Shown here: in pieces, positions 61,601 to 64,000 of the stretch
How positions within the stretch are numbered: position 1 is the stretch's first letter
How the letters are laid out: the number at the start of each line of letters is the position of its first letter
Assembly: GCF_004217185.1 (NCBI RefSeq)
Contig: NZ_SHKL01000001.1
Span: 4,524,001 to 4,588,000, forward strand
Direction: 5' to 3'
Source of the DNA: Pseudonocardia sediminis
GTDB lineage: Bacteria; Actinomycetota; Actinomycetes; Mycobacteriales; Pseudonocardiaceae
Length of the DNA: 64,000 nt
Program-made: the position numbers and the translations under genes
Notes under the pieces: generated by a model
Database searches by the model: none
What the model was told of the DNA's origin: nothing
Seen by the model: only the letters and a program-made list of their open reading frames with translations

Positions 61601-61851
61601 ACTCCGAGCCGGTGACGATCGAGCTGATGCGCGCGACCGAGGACGAGAAGAAGTCCCAGCTCGACCGCCTGGAGGACTTCCAGTCCCGCAACCGGACCGA
61701 GGCCGAGCAGGCCCTGCGCCGGCTGCAGGACGTCGCCACCGGTGAGGGCAACGTCTTCGACGAGCTGATGAAGGCCGCCCGCGTCTGCTCGCTGGGCCAG
61801 CTCACGACGGCCTTCTTCGAGGTCGGCGGCCAGTACCGTCGCAACATGTGA
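58606..61851 (+). CDS. icmF: fused isobutyryl-CoA mutase with G-protein chaperone
   Basis: 1,081 residues, the usual size of IcmF. The N-terminal cobalamin-binding domain has DGHDAAI near residue 32 (DxHxxG-like, base-off ligand His34) and SSYQGGHVEYF. The MeaB-like G-domain has Walker A GTGGSGKSSL near 208 and the switch DPTRRKGGGALLGDRIRMN. The C-terminal mutase barrel, from about 480, has CSPTTSVSMTINGPAP and FYSVSISGYHIAEAGANP. It interconverts isobutyryl- and butyryl-CoA (some also isovaleryl/pivalyl-CoA) with adenosylcobalamin. No other B12 or valine-pathway gene is adjacent. Confidence 0.96.
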   Translation: MADSNAVSTGRDQGLHVPVNPVRFVTAASLFDGHDAAINIMRRILQRQGAEVIHLGHNRSVDEVVTAAIQEDAQGIAISSYQGGHVEYFSYLVELLRERGAGHVKVYGGGGGVIVAEEIELLHSRGVSRIFSPEDGQRLGLPGMINLMIRECDVDLSAEPPSSYDGVFSGEPATLARALTMAEAGKLPDEVHSRVESADRAVPVLGITGTGGSGKSSLTDELVRRFRLDQEDKLRIAVLAVDPTRRKGGGALLGDRIRMNSLSGDRVFFRSLATRGTEGSLPERLGDTIAVLKAASFDLVIVETPGIGQGDAGIVPFVDNSLYVMTPEFGAASQLEKIDMLDFADVVAINKFERRGAEDARRDVGRQLVRNREEFGASWEDMPVYGTSAATFNDDGVTALYHHLRDILGENGLVTGEGRLARTDRKTSTEYAAVIPPERARYLADIAETLRSYHSDTDAAADAARTRAHLRTARELVGDSVDEALAKAEKALPGETAEMLEQWPRTIEDYSGDELVFTVRDKEIRTKLTKETLSGNPVRRVSLPKVTEDAEIVRFLRKENLPGYFPFTAGVFPFKREGEDPARMFAGEGDPFRTNRRFKLLSADSEAKRLSTAFDSVTLYGHDPDTRPDIYGKVGTSGVSIATLEDLKALYDGFDLCSPTTSVSMTINGPAPTILAYFLNTAIDQQVDGFRDEHGREPDASEHEELTAYALANVRGTVQADILKEDQGQNTCIFSTEFSLRMMADIQEWFIAHKVRNFYSVSISGYHIAEAGANPISQLAFTLANGFTFVESYLARGMDVNEFAPNLSFFFSNGMDAEYSVIGRVARRIWAVAMRERYGANERAQKLKYHVQTSGRSLHAQEMNFNDIRTTLQALCALYDNANSLHTNAFDEAVTTPTEGSVRRAMAIQMIINKEWGLSMNENPLQGSYVIDELTDLVEEAVLREFDSIAERGGVLGAMETGYQRGKIQDESMLYEHRKHEGTLPIIGVNTFVKPEDDDSEPVTIELMRATEDEKKSQLDRLEDFQSRNRTEAEQALRRLQDVATGEGNVFDELMKAARVCSLGQLTTAFFEVGGQYRRNM

Positions 61852-61917
61852 CCGACCCGTGCGCGCTCGTCGCCGCCCTGGCGGCGACGGGCGCGCACGA
61901 CCGGGTACACAGGCAGG

Positions 61918-63174
61918 GTGAGCACCCCCGAGCCCGCCGGCCCGAACATCGTCATCGCCTCCCAGGGCGGGGGTAGCCACTCCGCGTTCGGCGCGGGCGT
62001 GCTGGGCACGCTGCTGGCGGCCCCCGAGCTGCAGGGCTACCGGGTCACCGGGCTGTCCGGGACGTCCGGGGGCGCGATCAACGCGCTCCTGGCCTGGACG
62101 GCCCTGCGCGACGGCGACCGGGCCTCGGCGAAGGACCGTCTCGATGCGTTCTGGGCCGACAACGCCGCGAGCGGGCCGCTCCAGGCCCTGCTCAACGCGA
62201 CCGTCGTCGGGGCGTCGATCCTGCAGAACCTCGACGCGCTGCCAGGCGTCAGCCCGTACCTGGTCCCGGAGATCGCGGCCGCGCAGTTCCGGTCGCTGCT
62301 CGAGCGCCACGTCGACTTCGACGCCATCACCGCCGACCCGGACCGCCTCGACCCGTTGCTGGCGCTCGGGGCCGTCGACGTGCTGTCGGGCGACTTCCGC
62401 GCGTTCTCCAGCTACCGCGAGCGGATCACCGTCGACAGCGTCGCCGCCTCGGCCGCGATCCCGAACCTGTTCCGCGCCGTCGAGACCGCGGGCGGCACGT
62501 TCTGGGACGGCCTGTTCTCGCAGAACCCGCCGGTCCGCGACCTGCTGGCCGCGCTGCCGGACGAGCTGTGGGTCGTCCAGATCACGCCGTCGGCGATCGA
62601 CCGGCTCCCGCGCACGCTGACCGAGATCGTCGACCGGCGCGGCGAGCTGTCCGGGAACCTCTCGCTCTACCAGGAGCTGGCGTTCGTCGAGACGCTCAAC
62701 CGCCTGATCGACGACGGCCGGCTGCAGCCCGGCGGAGAGATCGGCCGCACGGTGATCCGGGTGATCGAGCTCCCGCGCGAGATCCTGCCGCGGGCCCTCG
62801 GCGCGGCGTCGAAGGCCGACCGCAGCCCGGCGTTCCTGCAGCGCCTGATCGACTCCGGCCGGGAGCAGGCGGAGAAGTTCCTCGGCGCCCTGGCCTTCGA
62901 GCGCGCCTGGGCCGACGGCGACGCCGACGCGGTGCGCGGACTCAGCACGCCCGGGGCCTCGCTGGTCACCGACGACCCGTTCTCCGGGTCCGGACAGGTC
63001 GGGGTGCACGCGGTCCTGGGACGCGACGTGCGGCCGGACCTGGCACACCGGCAGGTCTCCGGCGACAGCGTGACCTGGGCCGTCCACGCGCCCGGCGTCG
63101 ACGCGCCGTGCGAGGCACGGGCCACGTTCGACGGGCGGAAGGTCAGCGAGCTCCGCCTGGGACGGGCGGGCTAG
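61918..63174 (+). CDS. patatin-like phospholipase with C-terminal SnoaL-like domain
   Basis: 418 residues from GTG 61918. The lipase part has the oxyanion glycines QGGGSHSAFGAG, the nucleophile in LSGTSGGAIN (GxSxG) near residue 50 and the partner Asp in WDGLFSQNPP near residue 196, forming a Ser-Asp dyad. The last 95 residues (FERAWADGDADAVRGLSTPGA ... WAVHAPGVDA) fit an NTF2/SnoaL-like domain. Patatins hydrolyse phospholipids or lipid esters; the extra domain is unusual. Its stop touches a convergent 35-codon ORF. Confidence 0.92.
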   Translation: MSTPEPAGPNIVIASQGGGSHSAFGAGVLGTLLAAPELQGYRVTGLSGTSGGAINALLAWTALRDGDRASAKDRLDAFWADNAASGPLQALLNATVVGASILQNLDALPGVSPYLVPEIAAAQFRSLLERHVDFDAITADPDRLDPLLALGAVDVLSGDFRAFSSYRERITVDSVAASAAIPNLFRAVETAGGTFWDGLFSQNPPVRDLLAALPDELWVVQITPSAIDRLPRTLTEIVDRRGELSGNLSLYQELAFVETLNRLIDDGRLQPGGEIGRTVIRVIELPREILPRALGAASKADRSPAFLQRLIDSGREQAEKFLGALAFERAWADGDADAVRGLSTPGASLVTDDPFSGSGQVGVHAVLGRDVRPDLAHRQVSGDSVTWAVHAPGVDAPCEARATFDGRKVSELRLGRAG

Positions 63175-63278
63175 CGCCGGGCGGGCTTGCGCTTCCCGCG
63201 GTTCCAGCCGCCGAGGATGCTCAGGGCCTCGACGACCGACTCGGCGGCTTTCGCGACGGCGCGACCGAAGTTCTTCAC
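63171..63278 (-). CDS. possible 35-residue basic peptide
   Basis: GTG 63278 follows a very good AGGAGGAATCCC site and encodes VKNFGRAVAKAAESVVEAL then SILGGWNRGKRKPARR, an amphipathic helix with a strongly basic end. Its stop is within the same CTAG that ends the patatin gene. The strong ribosome-binding site and hydrophobic/basic pattern argue for translation, but no family is recognised. Confidence 0.45.
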   Translation of the reverse strand: MKNFGRAVAKAAESVVEALSILGGWNRGKRKPARR

Positions 63279-63587
63279 GGGATTCCTCCTGTGTCGTGCT
63301 GCTGGGGGCCGTTCCACGTTCTCAGACGCCCGCCGCGCGCGTGCACGGGGTTGCTGCGCCGTTGAGGTGACGAATCGGGCAAGTTGCCGGATGGTGTCCG
63401 GGAGGCGTCCACCTGTTCGGAGCAATCGGCGGTGATCGGCCTAGCGATCGAAGGGCTGATCGGAGCAGTGATGAGGTCGATCACGCGATCGGACACGTCC
63501 GTTGGGATGTACTCGGGCGCGCCCTCGGGCATGGGCCGGTCGGGAGGGCGATGCTTCCGGGGGTAAGCCGACGAGGGTGGGGATGTC
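63279..63587. other. intergenic region with clustered GATC sites
   Basis: About 300 nt without a convincing gene. Five GATC sequences lie in roughly 70 nt (about 63432-63505), several in GATCGG or CGATCA contexts. There is no clear terminator hairpin. The cluster might bind a regulator or be a Dam-type methylation hot spot; no dam gene is visible. Confidence 0.25.
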
Positions 63588-64000
63588 GTGTCGACGAACG
63601 TGTTGATCTGGGTCGTGGTCGCGGCCGTGGTGCTGGTGGCGATCGGGATAGGACTGATCATCGCCGGGCGGGTCCGGGGACGGCGCCGGAGCGCGGCGCT
63701 GCGCCGTCACTTCGGACCGGAGTACGACCACGTGATCGAGCAGTCGGGAGGGCGCTCGGAGGGCGAGTCCGTGCTGCAGCGGCGGCTGAACCACCGCCGG
63801 GAGATCAACGTTCGCGACCTCGACGCCGACGAGCGCGAGCGGTTCTCCTCAGCGTGGGACCAGGCGCAGAACTCCTTCGTCGAGACCCCGCGCAGCGGGC
63901 TGCGCGACGCCGACCTGCTCGTGATGCAGGTGATGCGTGACCGCGGGTACCCGGTGGAGCACTTCACCGAGCGCGAGGAGATGGTCTCGGTCGACCACCC
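63588..64000 (+). CDS. membrane-anchored conserved protein, 3' end outside window
   Basis: GTG 63588 opens a frame that runs off the window (137 complete codons). One N-terminal membrane helix (VLIWVVVAAVVLVAIGIGLII) precedes a soluble domain with LRRHFGPEYDHVIEQSGG, LDADERERFSSAWDQAQNSFVE, DADLLVMQVMRDRGYPVEHF and VSVDHP. This matches a conserved actinobacterial protein of unknown function, usually around 200 residues. A GGGG-rich site (GAGGGTGGGG) precedes the start. Confidence 0.8.
   Translation, partial: MSTNVLIWVVVAAVVLVAIGIGLIIAGRVRGRRRSAALRRHFGPEYDHVIEQSGGRSEGESVLQRRLNHRREINVRDLDADERERFSSAWDQAQNSFVETPRSGLRDADLLVMQVMRDRGYPVEHFTEREEMVSVDH

Noticed and set aside
58558..63087. Very long minus-strand open frame opposite icmF and the patatin gene
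   Set aside because: It is the antisense of strongly conserved genes; its protein has no motifs and the GC-rich codon pattern creates such frames.
1..64000. CRISPR array
   Set aside because: No regularly spaced repeats of 25-40 bp and no cas genes were seen.

Overview
This window is high-GC actinobacterial DNA, most like a member of the Pseudonocardiaceae such as Pseudonocardia. The evidence is the GTG starts, the many 4-nt ATGA/GTGA stop-start overlaps, a WhiB protein, a mycothiol-dependent isomerase-like protein, a mycofactocin-type short-chain dehydrogenase, DUF2637 and fused IcmF. The species is an inference; no rRNA or other phylogenetic marker was found.

Layout. (1) 1-6.6 kb, plus strand: an acyl-CoA catabolic operon with an enoyl-CoA hydratase (cut by the window edge), two adjacent acyl-CoA dehydrogenases, an acyl-CoA ligase and an SMP-30-type lactonase. 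A regulator with two TetR domains, built like Mce3R, follows. (2) 6.65-13.4 kb, minus strand: a second catabolic operon (two dehydrogenases, CoA-transferase, enoyl-CoA hydratase, two amidohydrolases, Rieske protein). Four of its genes carry one-base frameshifts or an in-frame stop, so either the operon is decaying or the local sequence is poor. A divergent AcoR-type activator without GAFTGA starts at 13.7 kb. (3) 15.5-21.5 kb: intact small catabolic genes (NIPSNAP, YciI, metallo-beta-lactamase fold, cupin, GntR regulator, RibBA) mixed with gene fragments (ligase, two luciferase-like monooxygenases, an alpha/beta hydrolase, a flavin reductase).

(4) About 21.5-38.3 kb: an integrated mobile element at a tRNA-Met(CAT) gene. 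It has a tyrosine integrase, XRE regulator, excisionase-like HTH protein, WhiB, SprT-like metalloprotein, DUF2637 and other membrane proteins, a TraD/TcpA-like coupling protein, an HNH protein and a MobF relaxase-helicase. The relaxase has a one-base frameshift in its helicase domain and another element gene has a nonsense codon plus a frameshift. No VirB4-like ATPase or replication gene is visible, and no left copy of the tRNA 3' end was found.

(5) 38.4-64 kb, apparently intact chromosome: a nucleotidyltransferase, SDR, MHS-type transporter plus SsuD-like monooxygenase, a nuclease-helicase fusion (possible defence gene), a D-threonine-aldolase-like enzyme, an apparent operon with the two halves of a Tm-1-like protein plus an SRPBCC protein, two Baeyer-Villiger-type monooxygenases, a DoxX protein with a long lysine/alanine-rich tail, a ROK kinase, a PhoD-like phosphatase, fused isobutyryl-CoA mutase IcmF, a patatin-like lipase and a partial membrane protein at the right edge.

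The first 21 kb look devoted to activating and beta-oxidising cyclic or branched acids. FMN for the flavin monooxygenases would come from RibBA and a flavin reductase. Gene decay is concentrated in 8-33 kb, while all genes from 38.4 kb onward read through without visible lesions.
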